A stretch of 64,000 bases of DNA, taken from positions 2,914,001 to 2,978,000 of the forward strand of contig NZ_CP139447.1 of assembly GCF_047121295.1 (NCBI RefSeq). The letters are read 5' to 3'. Position 1 is the stretch's first letter, and every line of letters begins with the position of its first letter. Position numbers and translations under genes: made by a program. A model generated the notes under the pieces. That model was not told the origin of the DNA. It searched no databases and was given only the letters and a program-made list of their open reading frames with translations. This DNA comes from Longispora sp047121295. GTDB lineage: Bacteria > Actinomycetota > Actinomycetes > Mycobacteriales > Micromonosporaceae. Below, piece after piece: positions 14,525-22,996 of the stretch.

Positions 14525-16336
14525 TCAGGCCCCCGGCGGGTTGTCGAACGGCGCGCTCCAGGTCTGGTTCCCCTGGTACGTGCCGCAGGTGTACACGCCG
14601 ACCGTGGCGTTCTTGTCGCCCACGGCCCCGCCGAACACGTCCATGCACTTCGTGCCCAGCCGGAGCTGACCGGACCGCTTGTAGGTCCAGATCTGGGTGG
14701 TGTCGGAGGTGTTGCAGGCCGCCAACCTCATCCCGGTCCCGTCGCCCGACACGCAGTAGGCGGCGTTCTGGAAGGACTGGATCTGGCCGGTGGCGAGCCG
14801 GCGCCACTGCTGGTTGGTGCCGCCGTGGCAGTCCCACAGCGCGACCTTGTTGCCGGCCGCCGCGCCGTTGTACGCGTCGAGGCACAGCGCGTTGGTCTGG
14901 AACGCGGTCTGCACGGGCTGGATCACGCCGGTCGGGGTCGCCCCGCCGCAGCTGCCCGGGTCGATCGTGTACATCGCGTTGTCGTGCGAGCCGATGCTCA
15001 GGGCGATCGAGCCGGTGACCGTGGAGTTGGCGTGCGTCCACAGGTTGCGGGCGGTCCGCGAGCAGCTCAGGTTGCCGAAGCCGACGAGGCCCAGGTCCAG
15101 GGTGTAGTTGACGGTCGAGGCACCCTTGTTGACCACGGTCACGGCCCGCTTGCCGCCCGCGAGGGGCTTGACCACGACGTCGACGCCGGTGTCGTTGTTC
15201 GCGGAGTCCTCACGCCGGGCGAGGTAGCCGCCGGCGCCCAGGGAGTCCTGGTCGACGGCGATGATGTCGGAGTTCTTCAGGATCGCCAGCTGCGCGGCGT
15301 ACGTGGTCGGGTCGGCCGCCATCTTCCGGACGTCCGTGCTGATCATCAGCGGGGAGCCCATCGCCGACCACAGCGCGAACTGGCTGCGCTGCTCGGCGAG
15401 GGTGAGCTGGTTGTTGTCGCCGATCAGCAGCATGTCGGCGTCGTTGGAGTTGCCGGGGGAGTTGTACCGGGCCAGCGCGATGGTGTCGGTGTAGTTCTGC
15501 AGGATGCCGCCCTCGTAGTACGTGGTCGGCTTGTTCCACGCCGAGGTCGGCGGGTTGTGCCACAGGGTGATGTCCGGGCTGACCCGCCACATCTGGCCGA
15601 GGCCGCGCACGTAGTCCATCGCCTCGTACTTCTGCGTCGAGTTCGGGTTGGCCCCGGCCGGTGCGGACTCGTTGAGCAGGATCTTGCGCGGGTTGTTCGC
15701 GGTCGCCGTGTTCAGCGCGTTGGCGAAGGTTGTCAGCACCTGCTGCCGGTTGTCGAACGTCGTCCCGCAGTTGTCGACCTTGATCGAGTCGGCGCCCCAG
15801 TACGCCAGCGAGTTGGCGTCGACCTGCTCGTGGCCGAGGATGCCGCCGGGCACGCCCTGGCAGGTGTTCACCCCGGAGGTGGTGTAGAGCCCCATCTGCA
15901 TGCCGAGGCCGTGCAGGTAGTTGCCGTAGGCGGTGAGTTCCCAGTCGAAGCCGGGCTGGGTGGTGCTGCCGCTCCAGGTCGCCGCGCCGTGCAGGTAGCC
16001 GGCGGAGGTGCGCTGCATCCAACAGTCGTCGACGGTCAGGTTCGTGTACCCGGCCGCGACCAGCCCGGTGTCCGACATCGCCTTGGCCTGGTCCTGCATG
16101 AACTGCTGGAACGAGTAGCCGTTGCTGGTGCCGTCGAGCCGGGTCTGCGTGGCGCAGGTGAACCGGGCCCAGTTGTTGAAGCCCATCATCGGCTTCACGC
16201 CGATCGCCGTGCTGGTGTTCGCGGCGATGGGGTCGGCCTGTGACGCGCCGCCCGAGGCGACCAGCCCGGCCACGGTCAGGGCGGTGGCGGCGCCGCCGGC
16301 GAGCAGCCGGCGGGACCAGCTCCGTCGTGTCTTCAT
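14525..16336 (-). CDS. secreted GH27 alpha-galactosidase with ricin-type carbohydrate-binding domain
   Basis: 603 residues from ATG 16336, with GGAGAG upstream. Signal peptide ends near SQA (about residue 34). GH27 catalytic barrel: MMGFNNWARF near the N-terminus, TVDDCW, nucleophile Asp188 (IKVDNCG) and acid/base Asp255 (WRVSPD), then the C-terminal beta domain. Residues about 470-600 form a CBM13/ricin B-lectin trefoil with QxW-type repeats (NQQWRR, TQIWTY, NQTWSA). It releases terminal alpha-galactose from galactomannans or raffinose-type sugars outside the cell. It is divergent from the phospholipase C gene across a 299-base A+T-richer region holding CTGCAA half-sites. Confidence 0.93.
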   Translation of the reverse strand: MKTRRSWSRRLLAGGAATALTVAGLVASGGASQADPIAANTSTAIGVKPMMGFNNWARFTCATQTRLDGTSNGYSFQQFMQDQAKAMSDTGLVAAGYTNLTVDDCWMQRTSAGYLHGAATWSGSTTQPGFDWELTAYGNYLHGLGMQMGLYTTSGVNTCQGVPGGILGHEQVDANSLAYWGADSIKVDNCGTTFDNRQQVLTTFANALNTATANNPRKILLNESAPAGANPNSTQKYEAMDYVRGLGQMWRVSPDITLWHNPPTSAWNKPTTYYEGGILQNYTDTIALARYNSPGNSNDADMLLIGDNNQLTLAEQRSQFALWSAMGSPLMISTDVRKMAADPTTYAAQLAILKNSDIIAVDQDSLGAGGYLARREDSANNDTGVDVVVKPLAGGKRAVTVVNKGASTVNYTLDLGLVGFGNLSCSRTARNLWTHANSTVTGSIALSIGSHDNAMYTIDPGSCGGATPTGVIQPVQTAFQTNALCLDAYNGAAAGNKVALWDCHGGTNQQWRRLATGQIQSFQNAAYCVSGDGTGMRLAACNTSDTTQIWTYKRSGQLRLGTKCMDVFGGAVGDKNATVGVYTCGTYQGNQTWSAPFDNPPGA

Positions 16337-16355
16337 GCTCTCTCCTCGGGTGCAT

Positions 16356-16403
16356 CTGCAAAAATCTGCAATCAAGCCCCCGATCTCTTGCAGCTTCGTG
16401 CAG
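16356..16403. promoter_or_regulatory. four CTGCAA half-sites (carbon-control-like operator)
   Basis: CTGCAA at 16356-16361 and 16366-16371, then the inverted copies TTGCAG at 16388-16393 and GTGCAG at 16398-16403. Each pair has a 10-bp period and the two pairs face each other across 16 bases. The motif CTTGCAG (16387-16393) matches repeats known from Streptomyces alpha-amylase promoters, where LacI-type maltose regulators act. It lies 20 bases upstream of the alpha-galactosidase start. Confidence 0.55.
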
Positions 16404-16432
16404 GGTGGCATGAGTCACAATACCTGTCAAGT

Positions 16433-16454
16433 GGTCACCGTGGGTTCATCTTTT
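16433..16454 (+). promoter_or_regulatory. PHO-box-like direct repeat upstream of phospholipase C
   Basis: Two adjacent 11-nt units, GGTCACCGTGG (16433-16443) and GTTCATCTTTT (16444-16454), fit the PhoP direct-repeat consensus of streptomycetes, G(G/T)TCAYYY followed by three less conserved bases. They lie 182 bases upstream of the phospholipase C start. Secreted phosphatases and phospholipases are typical PhoP targets during phosphate starvation. The rest of the gap up to 16635 contains no gene that I can support. Confidence 0.5.
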
Positions 16455-16635
16455 CGCACAGTAAAGACAACTCACAGTTGCATCACCCATGATCGATGCT
16501 CCATGATGTTTGTCACACGCTCTGATTGAGCACTAATGAGCACGGGGCCCGACCTTTCCCAGGAGTCCGCCATGTCGCATCGATCCAGTCCGTACCTTCC
16601 CGGTGGTTACTCGGGATTGCGCAGGACGCGCTGAC

Positions 16636-19182
16636 ATGGACCGTCGTAACTTTCTGCGGTCGGCGGCGCTGACCGCCGGAGCGGCGGGCGCCTTCGCCGT
16701 GCTGCCCGAGAGCCTGCGCCGGGCCATGGCCATGGCAGCGCCGACCGGCGGCCTGGAGGTCATCGAGCACGTGGTGATCCTGATGCAGGAGAACCGCTCC
16801 TTCGACCACTACTACGGCTCGTTGCGCGGCGTGCGCGGCTTCAACGACCCGGCCGCGATCACACTGCCCACCGGCCGGTCGGTGTTCCACCAGACCGACG
16901 GCACCGGCTACGTGCTGCCGTACCCGGTGAACGACCAGTTCATGTCGGGCACCGCGCACGACTGGACCTCGGGGCACGACGCGTGGAACGGGGGCCGCTA
17001 CGACCAGTGGGTCGCCAAGAAGGGCAAGCGCACGATGACGACCCACCTGCGGTCGGCGCTGCCGTTCTACTACGCCCTGGCCGACGCGTTCACGATCTGC
17101 GACGCGTACCACTGCTCGGAGAACGGCCCGACGAACCCGAACCGGCTGTACCTGTGGACCGGCATGCTGGGCTACGAGCCCGACGGCTCGCGGGCGATCG
17201 GCAACGCCGCCTGGCAGAACCCGACCCACCCCGGCTACTCGTGGACCGCCTACGCCGAGCGGCTCCAGGCGGCGGGGAAGACCTGGCGGGTCTACCAGGA
17301 GTGGGACAACTACGGCGACAACTCGCTGGACTACATGGCGACGTTCCTGAACATCGGCCGCAAGGCGGTGTCGAAGACCAGGGACGCCACCGGGAAGCCG
17401 TACGCCAACGTGGAGTACTTCCACTACGCGCTGGCCGCCGCGACCCCCGCCGGGCAGGCCACGCTGCTCGACCAGCTCGCGGCCGGCCTGGCGACCCTGA
17501 CCCCCGCCGAGCGGGACCTCTACGACCGGGGCCTGGCGCGGGTCCGGCCGGACCAGCTCGCGACGGCGTTCGGCGACGACGTGGCCAACAACCGGCTGCC
17601 GGCCGTGTCCTGGATCGTCGCTCCGGAGAAGAAGACCGAGCACCCGGACTGGGGCCCGAACAACGGCGCGGACCTCACGAAGCAGCTCCTCGACAAGCTG
17701 GCGTCGAACCCGGCGGTGTGGAACAAGACCGTCGTCCTGATCACCTACGACGAGAACGACGGCTTCTTCGACCACGTGCCGCCGCCGGTCCCGCCGCTGA
17801 GCGCGAACGACGGGCTGTCCACCGCGCCGATCACCGACGAGGTCGTCGGCACCCAGCCGATCGGGCTCGGCGCCCGGGTACCGATGATCGTGGTGTCGCC
17901 GTGGAGCCGGGGCGGCAACGTCTGCTCGCAGACCTTCGACCACACCTCGGTGCTGCAGTTCCTGGAGAAGTGGACCGGCATCGCGGAGCCGAACATCTCC
18001 CCGTGGCGGCGGGCCGTCTGCGGCGACCTGACCTCGGCGTTCGACCTGACCACCGCCAACGTGACCTACCCGTCGCTGCCGACCCCGGTGCCGACCAGCG
18101 GGCCGATGTCCACCAACCCGCAGCCGCCCGCCAACCAGGCGCTCCCGGCGCAGGAGACCGGGGTGCGCACCGCCCGCGCGCTGCCGTACACGCTGACGGT
18201 GTCGGGCAGGGTCGCCGCCGGCGGGTTCACGCTCGACTTCACGAGCGCCGGCACGGCCGGGGCGCACTTCTACGTCTACGCCAACGCGTTCCGCACCGAC
18301 GGCCCGTGGCGGTACACGGTGGAGGCCGGCAAGACCCTGTCGGACACGTGGGTCGCCGGCAGCCCGACCGGCGCGTACGACCTCTCCGTGGTCGGGCCCA
18401 ACGGGTTCGCGCGCCGGTTCGCCGGCAACCGGGTCACGGCCACCACCAGTGGCAACGCGAACCCGGAGGTGACGCTGCGGTACGCGCCGACCGAGAACCG
18501 GGTCTACCTGAGGATGACCAACTCGGGCACGAAGGCGTGCGTCGTCACGGTGCGCGGCAACAACCGCCCCGGCGGCCCGTGGACCTATCCGCTCGCGGCC
18601 GGCGCGTCCGTCGAGGACTACTTCAGCACCGGTCCCACCGACGGCTGGTACGACCTGACCGCCACCGCCGACACCACCGACGGGTTCGTCCGCCGGTTCG
18701 CCGGGCACATGGAGAGCGGGGCGGCGAGCATCAGCGACCCGGTGATGGCCTCGGGGAAGCTGGCCTGCACGGTCCGGTCGGTCGACAGCCAGGAGACCGT
18801 GGGGGAGAACGGCGCCGCGACCAACGCGGTCGACGGCAACCCGGCGACGATCTGGCACACGAAGTGGTACGGCGGGAACGCCCCGCTGCCGCACGAGCTC
18901 CAGCTCGACCTGGGCGCCAGCCGCACGGTCACCGGGCTGACCTACCTGCCCCGGCAGGACGGCGGCGCCAACGGCCGGATCGGCCAGTACGAGGTCGCGC
19001 TCAGCACCGACGGCACCACCTGGACGACGGCCGCCTCGGGAACGTTCGCCGACGACGCCACCTCCAAGACGGTGCGCTGCTGGCCGACGACGGCCCGCTA
19101 CGTCAAGCTCCGCGCGCTGACCGAGGCCGGCAATCGCGGACCCTGGACCTCCGCCGCGGAGGTCACCCCCCTGGGCTGGTGA
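16636..19182 (+). CDS. Tat-exported phosphocholine-type phospholipase C with C-terminal discoidin domain
   Basis: 848 residues from ATG 16636. Twin-arginine signal DRRNFLRSAALTAGAAGA. Phosphoesterase domain (acid phosphatase/PLC family): HVVILMQENRSFDHYYG near residue 40 with the metal-binding E-N-R-S-F-D-H-Y core, CDAYHCSENGPTNPNRLYLWTG, and VLITYDENDGFFDHVPPP. Two DUF756-type C-terminal beta domains follow (FYVYANAFRTDGPWRYTVEAG; VVTVRGNNRPGGPWTYPLAAG), as in Pseudomonas PlcH/PlcN. An additional F5/8 type C domain (about 710-848; ATNAVDGNPATIWHT) is not part of the classical enzymes and probably targets it to glycans. The enzyme cleaves phosphatidylcholine or sphingomyelin, releasing phosphate esters, which fits the upstream PHO-box-like repeat. 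Confidence 0.93.
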   Translation: MDRRNFLRSAALTAGAAGAFAVLPESLRRAMAMAAPTGGLEVIEHVVILMQENRSFDHYYGSLRGVRGFNDPAAITLPTGRSVFHQTDGTGYVLPYPVNDQFMSGTAHDWTSGHDAWNGGRYDQWVAKKGKRTMTTHLRSALPFYYALADAFTICDAYHCSENGPTNPNRLYLWTGMLGYEPDGSRAIGNAAWQNPTHPGYSWTAYAERLQAAGKTWRVYQEWDNYGDNSLDYMATFLNIGRKAVSKTRDATGKPYANVEYFHYALAAATPAGQATLLDQLAAGLATLTPAERDLYDRGLARVRPDQLATAFGDDVANNRLPAVSWIVAPEKKTEHPDWGPNNGADLTKQLLDKLASNPAVWNKTVVLITYDENDGFFDHVPPPVPPLSANDGLSTAPITDEVVGTQPIGLGARVPMIVVSPWSRGGNVCSQTFDHTSVLQFLEKWTGIAEPNISPWRRAVCGDLTSAFDLTTANVTYPSLPTPVPTSGPMSTNPQPPANQALPAQETGVRTARALPYTLTVSGRVAAGGFTLDFTSAGTAGAHFYVYANAFRTDGPWRYTVEAGKTLSDTWVAGSPTGAYDLSVVGPNGFARRFAGNRVTATTSGNANPEVTLRYAPTENRVYLRMTNSGTKACVVTVRGNNRPGGPWTYPLAAGASVEDYFSTGPTDGWYDLTATADTTDGFVRRFAGHMESGAASISDPVMASGKLACTVRSVDSQETVGENGAATNAVDGNPATIWHTKWYGGNAPLPHELQLDLGASRTVTGLTYLPRQDGGANGRIGQYEVALSTDGTTWTTAASGTFADDATSKTVRCWPTTARYVKLRALTEAGNRGPWTSAAEVTPLGW

Positions 19183-19189
19183 GACCGGA

Positions 19190-19219
19190 CCCGGGCGCGT
19201 CACCGGCGACGTGCCCGGG
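19190..19219. terminator. hairpin after phospholipase C
   Basis: CCCGGGC (19190-19196) and GCCCGGG (19213-19219) pair around a 16-nt loop, 8 bases beyond the phospholipase stop and 42 bases ahead of the next gene. It could end or attenuate the transcript. Confidence 0.45.
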
Positions 19220-19261
19220 CACCGGCTCCACCAACCGCGAACGACGACGCAAGGACGTGTG

Positions 19262-20134
19262 GTGTACGAAACCCCCTCGAACGTGCTGTCCCTGATCGAC
19301 GCCGAGCTGCCGCGCCTGCCGGACGCGCTGCGCTCGGTGGGCAAGACGGTCCTCAACGACCCTCTGGCGACGGCGACGATGTCCATGAACGCCCTCGCCC
19401 TGCGCAGCCACACCACTCCGGAGACCGTCGCCCGGTTCTGCCGGGCGCTCGGCCTGGCCGGGTTCCAGGACCTGCGGCTGCGCCTCGCCCGGGAGACCCG
19501 GTACGCCGTCACGGACCGCTGGCACGAGGACCTCGGCTTCGACGTCACCCCCGACGACAGCCTCGCGCACATTGCGGCCATCGTGGCCCGCGCGGACGTG
19601 CTGTCGTTGCAGGCCACGGCCGACCAGCTCGACCTCACCGCCCTGGACGCCGCCGCGCACGCCCTGGCGGTCGCCGGCCGGATCGACCTCTACGCCCTCG
19701 GCGGCAGCGCGTACGCCGCACACGAGATGGAACACCGGATGCACCGGATCGGCCGGCCGATCTGGGCGCGCACCGAGGCCCACCACGCCCAGACCAGCGC
19801 GGCCCTGCTCACCCCGGTCGACGCGGCCGTCGCCCTGTCGCACTCCGGCACCACCGGCCAGACCATCGCCGCGCTGTGCCTGGCCAGCAGCGCCGGCGCG
19901 ACGACGATCGCGATCACGGACAACCCCCATTCACCCCTCGCCGGGTACGCCGACCACATCCTCACCACGGCCGTGCACGGCACCACCTACCGGCACGGCG
20001 GCCCGGCGGCCCGGCACGCCCAGCTCCTGATCCTCGACACGCTGTACGTACGGGTCGCCCAGCTCACCCACGAGCACGCGTCGGCGTGCCTGGAGCGGAC
20101 CCGGCACATCCCGGAGCACCACCGGGCCACCTGA
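19262..20134 (+). CDS. MurR/RpiR family transcriptional regulator (HTH-SIS)
   Basis: 290 residues from GTG 19262, with AAGGAC upstream. N-terminal RpiR helix-turn-helix (about 1-75: LPDALRSVGKTVLNDP, SHTTPETVARFCRALGLAGFQDLRL), then a SIS sugar-phosphate isomerase-fold domain (about 110-250: IDLYALGGSAYAAHEMEHRM, VALSHSGTTGQTIAAL, GATTIAITDNPHSPLA). SIS domains bind phosphosugars, so it probably senses a sugar phosphate and controls nearby carbohydrate or phospholipase genes. Same strand as the phospholipase, separated by a hairpin. Confidence 0.92.
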   Translation: MYETPSNVLSLIDAELPRLPDALRSVGKTVLNDPLATATMSMNALALRSHTTPETVARFCRALGLAGFQDLRLRLARETRYAVTDRWHEDLGFDVTPDDSLAHIAAIVARADVLSLQATADQLDLTALDAAAHALAVAGRIDLYALGGSAYAAHEMEHRMHRIGRPIWARTEAHHAQTSAALLTPVDAAVALSHSGTTGQTIAALCLASSAGATTIAITDNPHSPLAGYADHILTTAVHGTTYRHGGPAARHAQLLILDTLYVRVAQLTHEHASACLERTRHIPEHHRAT

Positions 20135-20250
20135 CGGGGCGGTGCGGCCGGTCCGCGCCCGGGCCCCGTGTGCGCGGGCACCATCCGGCGGGGTGCGGAA
20201 GCTGTGCCGGCGGCCATGTCGGAGCGGGCGGGGCGCTCGTAGCATCAGGG

Positions 20251-20266
20251 AGTGACCCAGGTCACT
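20251..20266. promoter_or_regulatory. perfect palindrome overlapping a promoter
   Basis: AGTGACC-CA-GGTCACT is a perfect 7+7 palindrome. A TAGCAT -10-like hexamer lies about five bases upstream, which would place the palindrome over the transcription start of the esterase gene (ATG 20289). A repressor operator is likely; the adjacent RpiR protein is a candidate. Confidence 0.5.
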
Positions 20267-20288
20267 TTCTCCATCGTGGAGGCCCCTC

Positions 20289-21470
20289 ATGCGACCGCTC
20301 CGCTTCCTCACCGTCCTCGCCCTGTGCGCCCTGGCCCTCGCCCCGGCCGCCCCCGCGCACGCCGCCGCCCTGACCGAGGTGACCGGCTTCGGGTCCAACC
20401 CGGGCGAGCTGCGGATGTTCACCTACGTGCCGCCCGGCCTGCCCGCCCACCGCCCGCTCGTCGTCGCCCTGCACGGCTGCGGCCAGAACGCCGCCGGGTA
20501 CGCGACCGACAGCGGCTGGACCGAGCTGGCCGACCGGTACGCGCTCGCGGTCCTCGCGCCGCAGACCTCGACGGCGAACAACATCCGGGGCTGCTTCAAC
20601 TGGTTCGAGCCCGGCGACACCGCGCGCGACGCCGGGGAGGCGCTGTCGATCCGGCAGATGGTCGGCCGGCTCGCGGCGGACACCGGCGCGGACCCGGGCC
20701 GGGTGTACGTCACCGGGCTGTCGGCGGGCGGCGCGATGACGGCGGTCATGCTGGCCACGTACCCGGACGTGTTCGCCGGGGGCGGGATCGCGGCCGGCCT
20801 GCCGTACCGGTGCGCGACCACGGTGCTGGAGGCCACCGTCAACTGCATGTCCCAGGGGGTCGACCTGACGCCGGCCCGGTGGGGCGACAAGGTCCGGGCG
20901 GCGTCCGGGTGGACCGGCCCGTGGCCGGTGGTGTCCCTCTGGCAGGGAACGGCCGACCCCACGGTCAACCCGGTCAACCTGCGCGAACTCGCCGACCAGT
21001 GGACCGACGCGCACGGCGCGGACCGGACCGCCGACGTGACCGACACGGTGCGCGGCTACCCGCACCAGGTGTTCCGTGACCCGTCGGGGACCCCGGTGGT
21101 GGAGACCTTCTCGGTGACCGGGATGAAGCACGCCCAGCCGATCGACCCGGGCGCCGGCCCGGACCGGTGCGGCCGGGCCGGCGATCCGTACATTCTCGAC
21201 GTCGACGTGTGCGCGGCGTACCAGATGATGGTCTTCTGGGGTCTGGCCGCGCCGACGCCGGACCCGACACCGACCCCCGGTCCGACGCCGACGCCGACGC
21301 CGACGTGCTTCACGGCCAGCAACTACGCCCACACCCAGGCCGGCCGCGCGCACGTCTCCGCCGGCTACACCTACGCCAACGGCTCCGACCAGCCCATGGG
21401 CCTGTGGAACGCCTACGTGACCAGCTCCCTGCGCCAGACCGCCCCGGGCTACTTCGTCGTCGGCTGCTGA
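20289..21470 (+). CDS. secreted PHB-depolymerase-family esterase
   Basis: 393 residues. Signal peptide 1-26 (LALCALALAPAAPAHA). Alpha/beta hydrolase of the PHB depolymerase/CE1 type: oxyanion region LVVALHGCGQ, nucleophile Ser in GLSAGGAMT (about residue 149), DP of LWQGTADPTVN, and catalytic His in GMKHAQP. A Thr/Pro repeat linker (about 318-338) leads to a domain of about 55 residues (TASNYAHTQAGRAHVSAG), like the small C-terminal domain of several secreted actinobacterial esterases. It may act on polyhydroxybutyrate or on feruloyl/acetyl esters of plant wall xylan; the motifs do not decide. Its last 22 bases overlap the end of the convergent gene. Confidence 0.88.
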   Translation: MRPLRFLTVLALCALALAPAAPAHAAALTEVTGFGSNPGELRMFTYVPPGLPAHRPLVVALHGCGQNAAGYATDSGWTELADRYALAVLAPQTSTANNIRGCFNWFEPGDTARDAGEALSIRQMVGRLAADTGADPGRVYVTGLSAGGAMTAVMLATYPDVFAGGGIAAGLPYRCATTVLEATVNCMSQGVDLTPARWGDKVRAASGWTGPWPVVSLWQGTADPTVNPVNLRELADQWTDAHGADRTADVTDTVRGYPHQVFRDPSGTPVVETFSVTGMKHAQPIDPGAGPDRCGRAGDPYILDVDVCAAYQMMVFWGLAAPTPDPTPTPGPTPTPTPTCFTASNYAHTQAGRAHVSAGYTYANGSDQPMGLWNAYVTSSLRQTAPGYFVVGC

Positions 21471-22735
21471 CGCACCTGGTGGGCCCCGGCGATGTCGGTG
21501 GCGTTGAACGACGGCCCGGAGCCCACCACGACGAGCCGGTAGTCGCCCGGCCCCGACAGCGACGACCGGGCCGTGACCGTGGCCCGCAGCGACTGGCCGG
21601 CCGGCACCCGGACCTGCGCCCAGTTCGGCATGACCGGGCTGCCCGACGCCGCGAGCGGCGCACCAGCACCGTCGGTGAGCGCCAGGTCGAACCGGTCGGT
21701 CAGCGCCCCGGCCGCCGGCAGCACCTGCGGGAGGAACCAGCACACGTAGCCGACGTCCTCGTAGCGGTCGAGCTGGTGCACCCGCGTCGCGGTCAGCGTG
21801 GGGAACACGCAGTCGGTCATCCAGGTCAGGGACGCGAAACCCTTTCCGGGTACGACGGCCACGGTCACGAACTGGTCGGTGTCCGCCGTGAACGGGTACG
21901 CCGCCGAGCCGCCCACCGGCAGCGCGCCCCGGACCGTGAAGGAGGTGTCGTTGCCGGCGAGGGTCCGCGCGTAGTCGGCCGGATAGTCCTCGACCAGCCC
22001 GTACACGTGGTCCGGTCCGCCCGGCCACGGCACGGCCACCGTTCGCAGGACCCGCCCGCCGGCGTCCACGTACTCGCCGTGCGCGTTCCGGCCGCCGCCC
22101 AGCGGGCCGGTGGGACCGAGTGGACCCAGCGGCCCCATCGGCCCGAGCGGCCCCATCGGGCCGAGGACGGTCCACAGTCCACCGAGCTGGAGCTGCCGGC
22201 CGTAGTCGCCGCCGGTCGCCGGCAGCGTCTGACAGTACGGGGTGACGCCGAGCGGGCCCTGGGCGCCGAGCGGGCCGTCGGGGCCGAGCGGGTCGGCGTC
22301 GAGCGCCGTCGGGGCGTCGGTCGCTCCGGTCGCTCCGTGTGCCCGCGCGGCGGGGCCCTCGACCGTGCCGGTGTTGGCCAGCGTGGCGACCCCGGCCAGG
22401 GGGCCGTTCGGGCTCAGGGGGCCCCACGGGCCGAGCGGGCCGAGCTCGCCGAGGGCGCTGATCTGCTTCAGGTAGTCGCGCGGCGTCATCGGCGCGGGCG
22501 GCGTGGTCACGACCGGCGGCGACACCGAGGCCACGCTGCCGTTGAGCGCCGCGACGCTGGCGGCGGTGACGGCCGCGCCGTTCGACATGGTCCCGGCGCC
22601 CGATCCCGGGCAGGCCCGGACGGCCGCCACGGCGACCTGGCCGCGGAGCGGGGCGGCGGCTCCCGGGCCGGTGGCCACGAGCGCGCCCGACAACCCGGCG
22701 GCGACGCCGACGAAAACGCTGATGTGTCTCCTCAT
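21449..22735 (-). CDS. secreted protein with Gly-Pro-Leu repeats; function unknown
   Basis: 428 residues from ATG 22735. Signal peptide to about residue 30. A region from about 95 to 220 has irregular GPL-type triplets in two blocks (LGELGPLGPWGPLSPNGPL and LGPMGPLGPMGPLGPLGPTG), resembling collagen-like sequence but with Leu/Met instead of charged residues. A well-ordered beta-rich C-terminal half follows (VYGLVEDYPADYARTLAG, FTADTDQFVTVAVVPGKGF, YRLVVVGSGPSFNATD) with two Cys in the DCVFP and YVCWFLP segments. No known catalytic motif. Probably a surface or matrix protein. It converges on the esterase gene with a 22-base overlap. Confidence 0.75.
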   Translation of the reverse strand: MRRHISVFVGVAAGLSGALVATGPGAAAPLRGQVAVAAVRACPGSGAGTMSNGAAVTAASVAALNGSVASVSPPVVTTPPAPMTPRDYLKQISALGELGPLGPWGPLSPNGPLAGVATLANTGTVEGPAARAHGATGATDAPTALDADPLGPDGPLGAQGPLGVTPYCQTLPATGGDYGRQLQLGGLWTVLGPMGPLGPMGPLGPLGPTGPLGGGRNAHGEYVDAGGRVLRTVAVPWPGGPDHVYGLVEDYPADYARTLAGNDTSFTVRGALPVGGSAAYPFTADTDQFVTVAVVPGKGFASLTWMTDCVFPTLTATRVHQLDRYEDVGYVCWFLPQVLPAAGALTDRFDLALTDGAGAPLAASGSPVMPNWAQVRVPAGQSLRATVTARSSLSGPGDYRLVVVGSGPSFNATDIAGAHQVRQQPTTK

Positions 22736-22829
22736 TGGACAATCCTGCCCGACGGCACCGGGCCACCGGAAAGGTCGTCCGCCGCCACACCCGCGGCACG
22801 GACTGTGTGCGCCCGGCACACCGGTGTCA

Positions 22830-22965
22830 CCGGGCGACCGGCCCACCACCGGTGCCGCGACCGGTCCACCGCCGCCCGGCTGGGCGGCCGGCCCACCGCC
22901 GGTGCCCGGCGGTCGGCCCACCGCCCGTGCCCGGCGGCCGGCCCGGCGCGCCCGCCGGGGACGGT
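22830..22965. repeat. degenerate G/C-rich tandem repeat in intergenic region
   Basis: In the 261-base gap between the GPL-repeat gene and the P450-like gene, the motif GGCCCACCGCCGGTGCCCGG recurs with variation about four to five times with a period near 25-30 bases (starts near 22838, 22862, 22890 and 22916). No gene is recognisable. It lies immediately downstream of the P450-like gene and may be an unstable spacer. Confidence 0.5.
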
Positions 22966-22996
22966 GCCGCCGCCCCGGGCAACGACGCCGCCGGGC

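Noticed and set aside
16513..19638. Very long open frame on the minus strand opposite the phospholipase C gene, and many others like it
   Set aside because: Codon-position G+C bias of the true genes keeps antisense frames open; the translations are Arg/Gly/Val-rich with no family features.
22830..22965. G/C-rich repeats considered as a CRISPR-like array
   Set aside because: Units are degenerate, have no distinct spacers, and no cas genes are present.
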